A stretch of DNA of 64,000 nucleotides from Schistosoma mansoni (Eukaryota; Platyhelminthes; Trematoda; Strigeidida; Schistosomatidae): contig NC_031502.1 of the NCBI RefSeq assembly GCF_000237925.1, positions 52,651,120 through 52,715,119 on the forward strand. The letters run 5' to 3'. Both the position numbers and the translations under genes were made by a program. The notes under the pieces are model-generated. The model saw only the letters and a list, made by a program, of their open reading frames with translations, ran no database searches and was not told the origin of the DNA. Position 1 is the first letter of the stretch. Each line of letters begins with the position of its first letter. Positions 22,154 to 35,300 of the stretch are shown piece after piece.

Positions 22154-22851
22154 CTACGGAGAGTCAAACAATTCTTGTGAATTCTAAAATGTGATGAAGA
22201 AAAACGTTACTAAATCTAGGAAACTTGTTTTGCACAACAAGGTACTTGAAGCTGAACTTACGGTTATATCCTTGAACACGGAAGAGTGTACCTATAGATA
22301 ATGCAAAAACAATAATCACTTTAAAGCCGTACATACGTGTTCTTTATTCCGTCGATGACGCTTCTGTACTTTGTCTCTCATGTCGTGGAAATAACTTTGC
22401 GTAGCCATGTCATATAGTTTCGCAAGGTCTTTGTCGTTGACAGATGACGACAGGAATTGGGAAGAGTTATAACTCTTCCAATGAAAAATGTGGAACTGAA
22501 ACATGTTGGTTTTGTAGGTTTACTTACTATCATTTGAAGTTCATAATGAAATAAGCCTTCGGTAGATGAGCACTTAAGTGATTTACACTGAGGCAGATGT
22601 ATTACTTTCACAGTTTAGCTTGTTTCTGGTATATTTTTCTCAAGTTTTTAAGTATCATGAAACATGTTTCTTTTACTTTTTATTTTCCCTACCATAGTTT
22701 CTATCTTTTTGCGCTTTACAAATACAGCTTCATATAAAAGAGCTTTTAAAAATCTTGGAATTTCTTTCCAATGTTACATTTTTTGACGATAGGTGGATAT
22801 CTTTTGATTTCAGCATGGACATCAATATAATGACAGGGTCGTATATTCACT
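22154..22851 (-). CDS. Unrecognised small multi-exon gene (5' end unresolved)
   Basis: Minus-strand exons with canonical GT-AG borders: 22851-22778 and 22742-22693 (tentative), then 22587-22528, 22495-22337, 22291-22262 and 22183-22154 with TAG stop. The last four are 60, 159, 30 and 30 nt, all phase 0 and multiples of three; introns between them are 32, 45 and 78 bp. Translated pieces: 'CKSLKCSSTEGLFHYELQMI', then 'FHIFHWKSYNSSQFLSS', 'VNDKDLAKLYDMATQSYFHD' and a basic stretch 'MRDKVQKRHRRNKEH', ending 'NSQELFDSP'. Tentative upstream exons read 'YIDVHAEIKRYPPIVKK' and 'YEAVFVKRKKIETM'. I do not recognise the family: charged, soluble-looking, no membrane segment. No start codon was found; first exons may lie toward or inside REV1, so the two genes may be head to head. 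Evidence is splice sites, phase and polyA signal only. Confidence 0.55.
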
Positions 22852-23328
22852 CTGAAACTAGTTTTATTTCAGGATATTAATACTGCTCTGTTTTCCAAGT
22901 GAAATGTAATTATCATACGGTCAACGTTTTGAACGTTTTTAAGTTATTACATATATCAATATAGTATTACTGGCCATCAAACTAGAAAAATCTCAACTGA
23001 AACTTTTCTTCACTGCTGTTCTTTTCTCCTAAAAGCTGTACAGCATCTTACCATAATATTACCATATTTGGCTCTAATTTGTGCTTTAGGATTTCGTCTC
23101 ATCCCACATCTAATTCGAAATTCCATATCCGAATATGTGACAGTTAGTGGTGTTTATTATTCCGGATTTGTGTGAGGGCAAATGTACTGAGAGTTCAGTG
23201 TGAATAAAGTATTCCCATACAGATTTTCAAAGATAGGAAAATATCAGGACTTCAGTGTTTCTTTTTAGACATATGGTGTTTTACGTCATCTCACTTTGGT
23301 ATTCTCATTGTTTTCTTGCGTACTTTTC

Positions 23329-23330
23329 AG
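23329..23330 (+). promoter_or_regulatory. Acceptor-like site 59 nt before the REV1 start codon
   Basis: A strong pyrimidine tract ending TTTTCAG precedes the 59-nt stretch before the ATG. It may join a 5'-UTR exon or accept a spliced leader. It also marks the presumed boundary with the opposite-strand gene on the left. Confidence 0.4.
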
Positions 23331-23389
23331 CTGCGTTTAGTGGTGTATGTTTATAAGAACGAACAGTTGACTGATACTGGGTATAAAAA

Positions 23390-26300
23390 ATGTCGCGTGG
23401 TTACCCAGGAAACCGCAAAGACGATGGATGGTCGGGATATGTAAGTTTCTGTTAACATTATAATGTAATTTATTAGATATCGTGTGCTGCAAAAAGTAGT
23501 AAACTTTTGAAAATAATAAAAAATCCTACTGTTTCATTATTATTTCTGCAATAAAATTTACATTTGGCTTTTATATACCGTTTTGCTTTACTGTAACTTA
23601 TATTCCTAAAATACTAGAGTGAGGCATCATCATTATAGCCGTGGAAATATGCGTTCTACATCACCTTCTAAACATATTCCAATGTATTCTCTGAAAATAT
23701 TCTTTTTCAAATAATTTTACTTTTATAAGCCACAGAATAGTAGCTACACCGTTATCAAGCAATAATGGAAATAAAAACAATACCTACTCCGTAACCAGCT
23801 CGTCATGCGGTTAGGAAACTTTAATGTCTACACAGCATCTACTTTTGTTCTTCTCCCCGTACATAATGTTAAGAGTTGTACCACTTTCGATGGCTGCAAA
23901 ATTTTACTAGGGATTTCATCACTCCAGCTTTAGTTAATTATCAGGTGAAATGTATTTTAGACTTAGTTTGTATTACGACATTTGAACGTACAGGTTTATG
24001 CAGAACAACCTTGTTTTCCTGCCAAGGTTGGAATAACTGACCAAATAAATATGGAGTCAGATGTGACTGTCGGACTGACCTCGATTTATGATTTTTACAG
24101 TTATCAGAAGAAAGAAATCATTTTATGATTGCCGTCGAGGCATGAGTTCGACTAATATAGAGTCTAAACTATTATCATCCGACTCTTAATTAGAATTTGG
24201 CAACGATAAGGCTGAAAAAAACTAGGCCGGGTTTACATCTAGTTCTGTATATATAGATGATATAATTATTGCTCTTATGTAGGTTTTGCAACCCTGAGAA
24301 ACCAAGCTGTCGTCATATTTCATAATCCAACTGCCTAGTACAGATTTGTGTACTTGGAATAAAGCCACATTCCAAACTTGAAGGATAACGGTGCGACCCG
24401 GCTGCTCAAACCGAAGTAGATCAGGCGGGGTTCAAACCTGGGACTTAGTGGCTGATAGTCGAACATCTTGACCACTACGCCATTATATGTCATGAGGTGA
24501 TGGCTGCATTTGACTCCGGTGTCGATAAGGTTTTCTGACAGATTTATCGCTGAAAAGCCGTCATAAAAGAGACTTATACCTACTACAAACCATTCTCTTG
24601 ATTATTATTGATCAAGCGAACAGTCATCTAAGTCAACCAGATCAAACGGGGCTGATAAAGAATACGTAGTTCTCAACTTTCGTGTTATTTCTCCATAGAT
24701 ATGTTCCCAACAGTGACAAATTTGTCTGACCTCTAGGAATTGACCTATTTTCCGAAGATCCACTAACTGAGCTTAGGTACGCTAATGAAATAGTTGTGTT
24801 TGATGAAGACATTGACAGAATTCAGTGCCTTCTCAACTCTGAATGGCAGTACAAGAATGGTAAAGGTGCATTTCTTCCTCTTGAAACCAAAAATATGCCT
24901 TCAGTTAGGGTTATCTCCTAGTTTGATGATAAATAAGTTAAGCTGTCTAGTTGGTTAGCCGTGTCACTTGAGTGTTTATTGCAATCGCTTCCTCTCATAA
25001 ATTTAAGACAAAAGAATAACGAAAACATTTAGAAAATATAGTGAATTTGTTGTATTCGGCGCTTTTCATTCAGCTACTCACTACATACAGGCTTATTGTA
25101 ACTGGTTCAAAATAATAACATGGAACTTGTGAGGGATATGTTGTCGTTGGAGATTAGTAACATTGTTCACAAAGTAAAATTGCAATAGGGTTTTTAAGCT
25201 ACGTTTCGTGTTTCTAGGATAGCGATAGTTCTAGAATACTGTTACTTAGTATGAAAAAAAGTTTACCAACAATACAGTCGTAACCTGTGTTGTCTCTACC
25301 CCATATTCCATCTTAGTTTCCCCCTTTTTTAATGTTAGATATACCAGATACAACCAGTGTGTACTTATGGAATATCCTATATTGACTACGACTGCCTATC
25401 TGACAGGTCGTAAATTGGCAAATCAAAAGTTTATATCTTGACGTTACTTTTTGTTTCAAAAACATCATTACAAGAGGACCGTTTATCTTATTAACTTGAT
25501 CACGAAGTTTAGTGCATTCTGCTCATCCTTTTCTTGGTTGAAGGTTACTTTGAAATGAAATGGTAATAGTTAACTGACTTTCAGGTTTAATATAGTAAAG
25601 GGCTTTGAAAATCTACACGTGATGCTATCGCCGTGATGACTGCATATGAAACCTAATATTTGATCCTCTTAGATTGATTCATGACTGATAAGTAACCATC
25701 TTCGTCTATGTTCAGTACTGATAAAATTTTATCTATGGACAAATATATCATTACTTACTCCTGAATTGTCAATCTACGTAAATATCTCAGTCTTGTAGGT
25801 TATTTGCTTCCTGGATAGCTCGGTTGTAACCTCCCATACTATGAAGCTGCATAGTGTGAGTTCGAGCCTCATGGGGAGTATGGGTTTCCTCAAGATTGAA
25901 GCCATAATTTGGTGACGAGTAATAATTAGCACGAAGCCTAACTCCACAGTATTTTGCTGAATACCTCCATCTGACTGTTCAATCCTCTTGCCTGATTGGT
26001 TATTTCACTCAAAGAATTTTGTTGTTACCATTATGTTTAGTGATAGACACATGGCAGTTGCAACAGTCAAGAGTTTTTAAACTTTAGTCATTTAATTTTT
26101 CCCTAATCCTACATCTTTCCCAAGTAAATTGAGGTACACTCTAAATTACTATATACTCTTCTGAAAATTTTCCAGTAAAGTGGCTTTATGGAAGACTGTT
26201 GTGTAAATCTATGGTTATGTTCAGTGGTCACTGTCGTTTGTTTAGTCAGAAACTAAAGACATGTCATTTTGCTTCGAACTTTCAGTTAGTATTTTGCTGG

Positions 26301-29300
26301 GTCACAATCCAAGCACACCATCTTACCTTGTTCTGAAATTTGTACAATAATTAAATTGCTTAGATAGAAATACTTCTTTGAAGTTATGATATGTTCGACT
26401 AAGATTCATTAAAATATCAGTTAAAGTTTGAAGTGTGCGTTGGTCCCAGTGTGGTGTGTGCTACTTATATCGACATAATTAGTAGTAGTATATAACGCTA
26501 GTCAGGAATAGAATGTCTGGCAGCAGAAGGTCGAGAAGGAAAGAACGGGAACAGAAAGCAATTGGTATAAAAATGCAGGAACAATGAAGTCTGAGACAAT
26601 TGACTGATATTTGCAAAAGGAACATCCAAGTTTGAGACAATTGATTGACATTTTGCAAACTAAGTATTTACTGCATGGTCCTCAGATTTTAGTAAGATGT
26701 TCTGTAATTTTGTGTTCAAATACATCCGATTGTCCCTACTTGTGTTGTCGTTCACCACATCAGGTTTTAGGAAGCTATTGCTTTAGATCCTATTATGAAT
26801 CACATTTTCTTTTCAACCTTCATTAAAAACCATATGTATAGAAATGTTTTAGTTTGTATTACCTTAGTGTTACTCTTTGAAATTGAATACTGCAATTAAA
26901 ATTTGATGTTATTTTGACTATAAGTTCTCCCAGTGTTTTGATCTTTATTAAATTTTTGAAAAAAATACGAAATGAAAGTTGGTCTACTTATTAGTAGTCA
27001 GCAAAACAAACTAGTTTTCTAGGTATTTGATTTTGATGATGGTTTACCCGTGTAAACCAAAAAAAGCAGCTCAACAGCATATTTCTAAGAAAGATTTTCG
27101 CAGATTTGATCTCGGAACCTCATCTCATATAGAAAATATTAGCACTGAATCTCCGTACTTAAATTTCTTATTTAGTGCCTAAAATAGTCCATTCAAGACT
27201 AGGCAAAAACTTTTTTCGACTAATTATTATGGAATGTTTGTCATTGTTTTCGAGTTCAGTAACAGTCTTAAACTTCATGAGTTTTTATTAGGAAATCGGT
27301 AAACTTAACTTTTGAATATGATCTCAGAAGACAATTCAATTTGTACATTGCTAATTAGTTTCCAAGTGTAAAACAAAAACAGCCACCCAATCCATTAGTT
27401 ATTTCAGTGTTTAGTCAACTGGTTTTTTTTAAATGGACTTCAATAAAATCTTGTTAATATTGTCTGTTGTTTCTCATGCTTACTTAATTTGGTATTATTA
27501 TTATTATTATTATTTTATTATTATTATTACTATTATTATTATTATTATAACCAGGGTGGATACATGCGTGCTAAGATATCGAAATTAGAAAAACAATTCA
27601 GTGAACAAACTGAATCTGGTTCATCATTATTCAGTGGTGTCTCTATTTATGTGAACGGTTATACGGGTTGGATAATCAAAATGTTTATTAATATTGGTAT
27701 TTATAGACCCACCTGCTTTAGTCTTACGAGATTTAATAATGCGCCATGGAGGTCGTTACCAAGCATACTACAGTCGATCAGCAGTTACTCATGTGATTGC
27801 CAGTCGTTTACCCTATGGGAAAATAAATAAACTCTCAGATGAGAAGTTAGTCACTGCAACTTGGATTACTGACAGGTAATTTTGTATTCTGTAAACTAGT
27901 CACTTTTTATACTGAGAAATAATAGTTAGTACCGTTTTTATTATTCGTATGTGCCCATTGAGATTGAGAAATCCAGACTCTTAAAAGCATTACTTACATA
28001 CTTATGCCTGTTACCCCTCGTCGAGGAGCATAGGCCGCTCACCAGCATTCTCCATCCAACTCTGTCCTGAGCCTTCCTTTCCAGTTCTTTCCAGTTAACA
28101 TTCATCCTTTTCATATCTGCTTCTATTTCCCGGCGTAGTGTGTTCTTTGGCCTTCCTCTTTTCCGCTTCCCTTCCGGATTCCAAGTTAGGGATTGCCTTG
28201 TAATGCACATTGGTGAATTCCTTAATGTATGTCTGATCCACTTCCAATGTCTTTTCCTAATTTCCTCTTCAGCCGGAAGCTGGTTTGTCCTCTCCCATAA
28301 AACGCTGTTGCTGATAGTATCCGGCCATCGGATGTTGAGTATTTTGCGTAGACAACTGTTGATAAATACTTGTACCTTCCTGATGATGGTTGTAGTAGTT
28401 CTCCACGTTTCAGCTCCGTACAGTAGAACTGACTGTCTTTACGTTCGTATTAAAGATTCTGACCTTGAAATTGGTTGAGAGTTGTTTTGAGTTCCATATA
28501 TTCTTCAATTGTAGAAATGCTGCCCTTGCTTTGCCAATCCTCGCCTTTACATCTGCATCCGATCCTCCTTGTTTATCAACGATGCTCCCCAGGTACTTGA
28601 ATGTTTCCCCCTCTTCCAGAGTTTCGCCATCAAGTGTGATTGGGTTGGTGTTCTCCGTGTTGCATTTGAGAATCTTGCTTTTTCCTTTGTGAATGTGGAG
28701 GCCTATCGATGCGGAGGCTGCTGCTACATTTGTGGTCTTCATCTGCATTTGTTCGTGTGTATGAGAGAGGAGGGCTAGGTCATCTGTGAAGTCCAAATCC
28801 TCTAATTGATTCTGAGAAGTCTATTGTATTCCGTATTTCCCTTCAGATGTCGAATTCTTCATAATCCAGTCAATCACTAGAAGGAAGAGGAATGGGGAGA
28901 GTAGACAGCCTTGTCTGACTCCGGTCCTTACTGGAAATGCATCTGTCAGCTGTCCTCCATGCACCACTTTGCACTGTAGTCCATCGTATGAGTTCTGGAT
29001 AATGTTGACAATCTTTTCAGGAACTCCATAGTGTCGAAGAAGTTTCCATAATGTTCTCCTATCCACTCTGTCAAACGCCTTCTCATAGCCAATGACGTTG
29101 ACGTATAGTGATGAGTTCCACTCAACTGATTGTTCAACGATGATCCGTAGTGTCGCAATCTGGTCTGTGCACGACCGATCCTTACGGAATCCAGCCTGTT
29201 GATCCCGAAGTTGGGCGTCTACTGCGTCTTTCATCCGATTCAGCAGCACTCTGTTGAAAACTTTTCCTGGTACTGATAACAAACTGATGCCTCTGTAGTT

Positions 29301-32300
29301 CTCACATTTGCTCATATCTCCTTTCTTTGGTATCTTGATGAGATATCCTTCTTTCCAGTCCGTTGGCACTTGTTCCTCTTCCGAAATCTTCTTGAATAGA
29401 AGGTGAAGCATATTTGCAGTTATTTCAATGTCTGACTTCAGTGCTTCTGCTGGTATATTGTCAGGTCCTGTTGCCTTCCCACTTTTGATTTGTCTGATGA
29501 CCATCTTGACTTCTTCGATCGTTGGTGGAGTAACATCTATAGGAAGGTCAGTGTGTGCTGCTTCGATGTTCGGTGGATTCAATGGGGCTGGTCTATTCAG
29601 CAGTTCCTCGAAGTATTCTGCCCATCTTTTCCTCTGTTCTTGAATCTCAGTGACTGTATTTCCTTCTTTGTCCTTGACTGGTCTCTGCTATATCTCCCTG
29701 CCAATTTCTTCGTTGTATCATACAGTTGTCTCATATTCCCTTCTCTTGCAGCTTTTTCCGCCGTCGTTGCTAGTTCTCCCATGTATTTCTGCTTGTCGGC
29801 TTTAATGCTTTTCTTCACTTCCCTGTTTGCTTCTGCGTAGTCTGCTTGTGCTTTGACTTTCTCTGCTCGTGTTCGGCTGTTGTTAATTGCTAGTTTCTTG
29901 TTCTTCCTTTCTTGAATCTTGTTGAGGGTTCCCATAGAGATCCATTCCTTATGATGATGCNNNNNNNNNNNNNNNNNNNNNNNNNNNNNNNNNNNNNNNN
30001 NNNNNNNNNNNNNNNNNNNNNNNNNNNNNNNNNNNNNNNNNNNNNNNNNNNNNNNNNNNNNNNNNNNNNNNNNNNNNNNNNNNNNNNNNNNNNNNNNNNN
30101 NNNNNNNNNNNNNNNNNNNNNNNNNNNNNNNNNNNNNNNNNNNNNNNNNNNNNNNNNNNNNNNNNNNNNNNNNNNNNNNNNNNNNNNNNNNNNNNNNNNN
30201 NNNNNNNNNNNNNNNNNNNNNNNNNNNNNNNNNNNNNNNNNNNNNNNNNNNNNNNNNNNNNNNNNNNNNNNNNNNNCTTTTTTACAGAAAACATCTCAAT
30301 ATATGAATTTACTATCGAACAAATGAGAAAGATAATGCAAAAAAGGCAATGAGGTGGTGGAATAGAAAAATAGATAATTATTCAAATAACTTTCTCTTTC
30401 TCATAACGAAATATGATTGGTTCATTCATTCACTGCTCCTGGTTTTTAATATGTGCAAACATTAATATGAATGAGTCTATGAACGCTGGTAGGTCCCAGA
30501 AATAGAAAAGGATATGAAGTTCTCCCTTGAGGTATATCATTCTTCGCTGGATTCCATCACGATAGATTGTTATTTGCTACCATTTCGATGTGTATTTATA
30601 AAGAAGTTGTCCACTCACCTAATTTTACTTTTAATTCCAAAATTTTCCAGCCTAATTTTAAGCGTTATATGAGAGACTTTATCAACAGCTAAATTAAGAT
30701 TCATAGATTCTATATCTATGGATGTATTTATATTCCTAGCTGCAGCTCAATCTGTTGCAATAAAGTCTGTCACATAAGTAACCTGCTGATTGCAGCCTTT
30801 CATAGAACTGATCTTTATCATCGTCGTTGCTATCATTGGTGGGTGCATAACATTGGATAACGTTCATTGTGATCCCTTGCTTCTTTGTTCTGAATGATGC
30901 TTTGATTATCCTGGGTCCATGAGATTCCCATCCCACAAGTGCATTTCGTGCTTCTTTGGACAGCATTAGAGCAACTCCCTGAGTGTGTGGAGCATTTTCA
31001 TCTTCGTGACCGGAGTACAGCAGCATCTCTCCTATACCTAGCCTTTGTTGTCCAGATTGTGTCCAATAGGTTTCGCTGATTCCGAGTACTGCCAAGTTGT
31101 ATCTCCTCATTCCCATTGCTATTTGACTGGTCTTTCCTGTCTCCCACATTGTCCGGACGTTCCATGTACCTATAAAGAGTGTTGCTCTGATTGTTAGAAG
31201 GTGCATCGGCCTCGTGACTTCCGAAGAATTTCGGCTTTCATCATGAGACGTCATAATTATTCCTTGAACTCGGAGGGCAGAGTTTAAATGGTTTGAATTA
31301 TTTTTTCTGGCTAGCGTTTTTTTAGCGAGTTAGCTTTTCTACGGGATGGGGTCGCTAACCCCATGCCCAACCCTCCTCCTTTACCCGGGCTTGGGACCGG
31401 CAGTAACTCTAGAAGAGCTACAGGCGGAGTTCTTAAAAGCATTAATGTTCAAAAATTCGAAAGCAAGTTTACACTATCTGTGAACTTATTACTTTTTATC
31501 AATACAGTGCTCTGTATTTATGAGTCGGGGACAAATTGTAATTTTTTAGAATATATTGATACTAACAACAAACTGCATCCAGATGAATCTGATATAATGA
31601 GCCAACCAAAGTTGGCATATGTGAAGGCCACGTTGTTTTAATCGAAAATCTCTTAATGTGAAATGCATGTGATTGGCCAGCCAAAGATTTTATTTTTTAA
31701 CGTATATATATAAGCTTCCCCACTCTTCGTCTTCTCACTCAGTAGCCGGTTGACAGCTTGAGTATGGGGAGTTTGTGTACCATTCTCAGTCTCGGATAAA
31801 GCACTTCACAACAAAATCAGTTCGAACAACCTGTTGTTGAAGAGTAGAGTAATTACGCAATCTAGCAGTTTCGGAACTACAGCTGACAATTATGCGCTAG
31901 TGTCTAAGTTCTAGTCGTTGACAGTTTTGTTCCTACACCAATCAGTGATTCTGAAGGAGTTTTGTTTATAAGCTTACTAACATTTGGTATTTTCAGTATT
32001 GAAGCTGGAAAACTTTTACCATGGCAAAATTATCAGCTGTATCCAACTCATCGTTCTGGAACTGGGCAGAAAACTCTGAAGATTATACCTGTTATTCCCG
32101 TAGATGAGACAAGTATGTTTACCCTTCGTAATATTGATAAAAAACGGTTATCAATGGAAAGTTTTATGTAATTGTTTAGATCCTTGGTTTTTATAGGAAA
32201 GGTTCGTAGACTAAAAACGTGTTTGAGCGCTTATGCTGATGATTTATTTTACACTGAAAAGTCTATGAAACAAAATCTGGTCTTATATAGTTATCTTATG

Positions 32301-35300
32301 GAATCTCCATACACCTTTAACCACTCAATGAGAACAATATCTAGAGCTTGATAAGATTGAGCATGTATAGGTTCAGTTGCCTTTAAGCTTGGACTTGAAT
32401 AAGGGTAAAAAATATAGCACTTGAAACCCTTTATGTTCGGATGAACTATGATATCGAGTATCGAAAGTTTGTTGAAGCCTCATGACCGCTCTAATAATAA
32501 TGTGATAAGTTTGCTTATCGAGTTCGACCGAATCAATAGGAGTCAATCATCTATTATCTAAAGTTGGTGAATGCAGTTAAGCATCAGTAACTTTCAATCC
32601 AAGTGATACTAGAAGAGTTAACTATCGAAAATTTTAACAGCATTTAGAAGTCGAAGTATTTTTAAAACAGATTGTAAAATATCTAGAGCAGTGACCACAA
32701 GTAGTAGTATATTTTGGAAATTTAAAGAAATAGATGAGGTTCTGAATTCGTGTGCGAGCTTTCGAATTAATAGTCTTATTGCTAAGATTACTACTCATCT
32801 AGATTCAAACTCCTTACTATGTGGCGACCAAGATATACTCTACAACAAAAATAGCACAAAATTATTCTAGGGATTAGAAAATGATTAGTTTCACAAAAAT
32901 AACAGTCATATGATTTGCATTTAAAAAGTTGTTGTTACATTTTGAACTGATAAGGTAGAAATAGAGAAACCTGGTACTCTGTCAACGGGAAATCATCTTC
33001 ATGGAAAGTCTCACTACTTACAATTGTTCATCAGCAATTATCCAGGAAAAAATAGGTTTCTACCAGTCTCTTGTGAAAATTTCACACATATTGTACAGAA
33101 TAGCATTAATTAATTAAAGACTTTCTAAGCGAACTGCGAACCACAAATTCATTTTGAGCCTCTGGATTTCTTTTCTATTTGGTTAAATGTTATGCCTGAA
33201 CATTTAGGTTTTCAATCAACATCATATCTTTCAGGTTTGTTTGATTAAAAGTCATTTAAGTGATGTTGGAATTTATTTGTGATCATTTAGGGCTGGAAAG
33301 GATGATAAAAAAGCGTCTCTTATCATACTGCTTACGCTTTTCCTTAATAATAAGATTTAAATATACTTCATATATTTTTATAATCTTTGGTGTTTTCTAG
33401 ACAAAATATCCACCAATAATCGTATTGTATCATTAATCCTTGTATACAAGTTTGTGCATGGTAATTATATTTTTCACTCTATGTTCCTCAATGTTTTGTT
33501 TTTTATTCACTTGAGTACACTTTCCTTCACTATTACGCCATATATTTATTTGCTAATTAAGTACAGCAAAATCAGTGAGTGATTGACTCAAACCTGGCTC
33601 TTTTCACTGTGAAATAAACCTATAACTTAGAATGAGAATCTTGACATGGTCTATGAGCTGCACTAATTTCTTTTCATTTTGTAAATTTCAGATTCTAACA
33701 AATTAGAAGTAGTTTCACTGCCTCATGTTACGAACACAAATAACGATCCAAACACAAATGTGTAAGTGATACCTTTTTTCCCACATATCACATTTATTGT
33801 TCTCTTACTTATATCAAAATGATTTCTTGGAAGAAGCACAAATGGTGTACACTTCGTTTTGTAGGCGAATTGTTTGTCAATATTGATTATTAATGTAATT
33901 ACCGTCGATCACGTTCCTAAAAGTCAGTTTTCGTGGTACTTGAATCATGTTGGGAAATTTCAATAATGGACTTAAATTCGAACTAGAAACGACGACCGGG
34001 ATTTAAAAAATCTAAATTTGCCATAATTGTATGTTATATTTTAGTGACCCGTTATCTGACTTCACTTAAGTCGTATTATGATTGTTACAATCATAATGGA
34101 ACGATCCACCAAATAGATCAATGAACAGAGTTGACACGATGACAAAATACCGATAAGATAATACGATTTGAGCATGTCCATTTCGCTGTTGTACTGGCTT
34201 CGATGAATGAATCGGATTAGAGATTGAGTCGTTTGAGTTGCTCATCGACTATGTCGGCCACTTAGTTCGTTCATCGGACGCGTAGAGCTCGAGATGTTTA
34301 CCGTCTGTGTAGATTTGCTGGGTGCGTTTAGTTCGAAGTCAGGCTTACCATTTTAGTTGTGCTGTGATCTCTCTCTGATCCGATCGTATGGTCAAAACTG
34401 GAATGTTTATCGAATGAGCTGGTTCCGCCGAAAGTATGGGGTGCAGCAGGTTCTTTATCGACGTAGTTTGCTGCGTTAGGTTCGTCGTTGGAGACTCACC
34501 ACTTTAGTGATCCGAGATCTAACTATATCAGAAGATTGCGTGTTCGGATCACGTCGGGCTCACCACCTTAGTGGCCCTGAAATATCTGACTCTAATTTGA
34601 TCGTGTGACTATCGTCATCGAAATATACATGTCGTCAATCCTCGTATATTATTATCGACCTAACTCGCGTTGGTCAATAACGGAATTAAATAAGTCAAAT
34701 ACGAGAATGGATTTTTGAATACGTATATTTCGTACACTCGGTCGGAAAGCGAAGCAAAACAAAATGACACGCAACGGAGAAGGTGAGTGAGCCAACTTCA
34801 TTGCGTGTCAACTGATATCTTTCTGGAAAGAAAAAACTTGTTAAATCTTGTCGTAAGGTCCATCTTTTGGTCACGTTTCTCTGAAATTAATCGAATGCCT
34901 AGTTATTTTATTTTGTAATTTAAAACTGTGAAAGATTTTAAAAGTGTTTAGATCAGCAGTGATAAAAGGAGAACAATAAAGATTCTAAGTATGTAAACTC
35001 AATAAACTAGAGGCGATGTGCTTGCCACGTGATCAGGAGGTCCCAAGGTGTTCTTTAATGTTCCTTTGACTGTTATTATTCTGCAATACAAACTAACATC
35101 CAGACAAACTGCCCCCTGAATAACCGATACTGTTATGTTAATTCTGTGAAGTTCATTACTAATATTAGGTAAGTTTGGATATTGACCTCGTTAATAATAT
35201 TATCAATAATAAGAAACAAAATAAACAAGGTCAGTGATAATTAATTTATTACAATATATGTCCCCTTACTCTTTTAGTCTTCTACTATAAAACAGAATGA

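Larger units (their letters stand above)
27993..31430 (-). mobile_element. SR2/RTE-type LINE in REV1 intron 3, with 14-bp target-site duplication
   Basis: The 14-mer 'tcttaaaagcatta' flanks the element at 27979-27992 and 31431-31444. On the minus strand: leader at 31430-31255, N-terminal endonuclease (31254-30780: '[17 protein letters not shown]', '[12 protein letters not shown]'), an interruption with non-RTE sequence, an assembly gap, then linker and RT (29935-28800: '[20 protein letters not shown]', '[20 protein letters not shown]', '[18 protein letters not shown]', '[13 protein letters not shown]') and the C-terminal part to 27993 ('[18 protein letters not shown]'). Frames are broken, motif A is altered (usual VNFIDYEKAFD reads [11 protein letters not shown]) and the endonuclease core is replaced, so it is inactive. 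It lies antisense to REV1. Confidence 0.9.

Noticed and set aside
24405-24485. Functional tRNA gene on the minus strand
   Set aside because: A/B boxes are present, but acceptor and anticodon stems do not pair properly; treated as SINE-derived.
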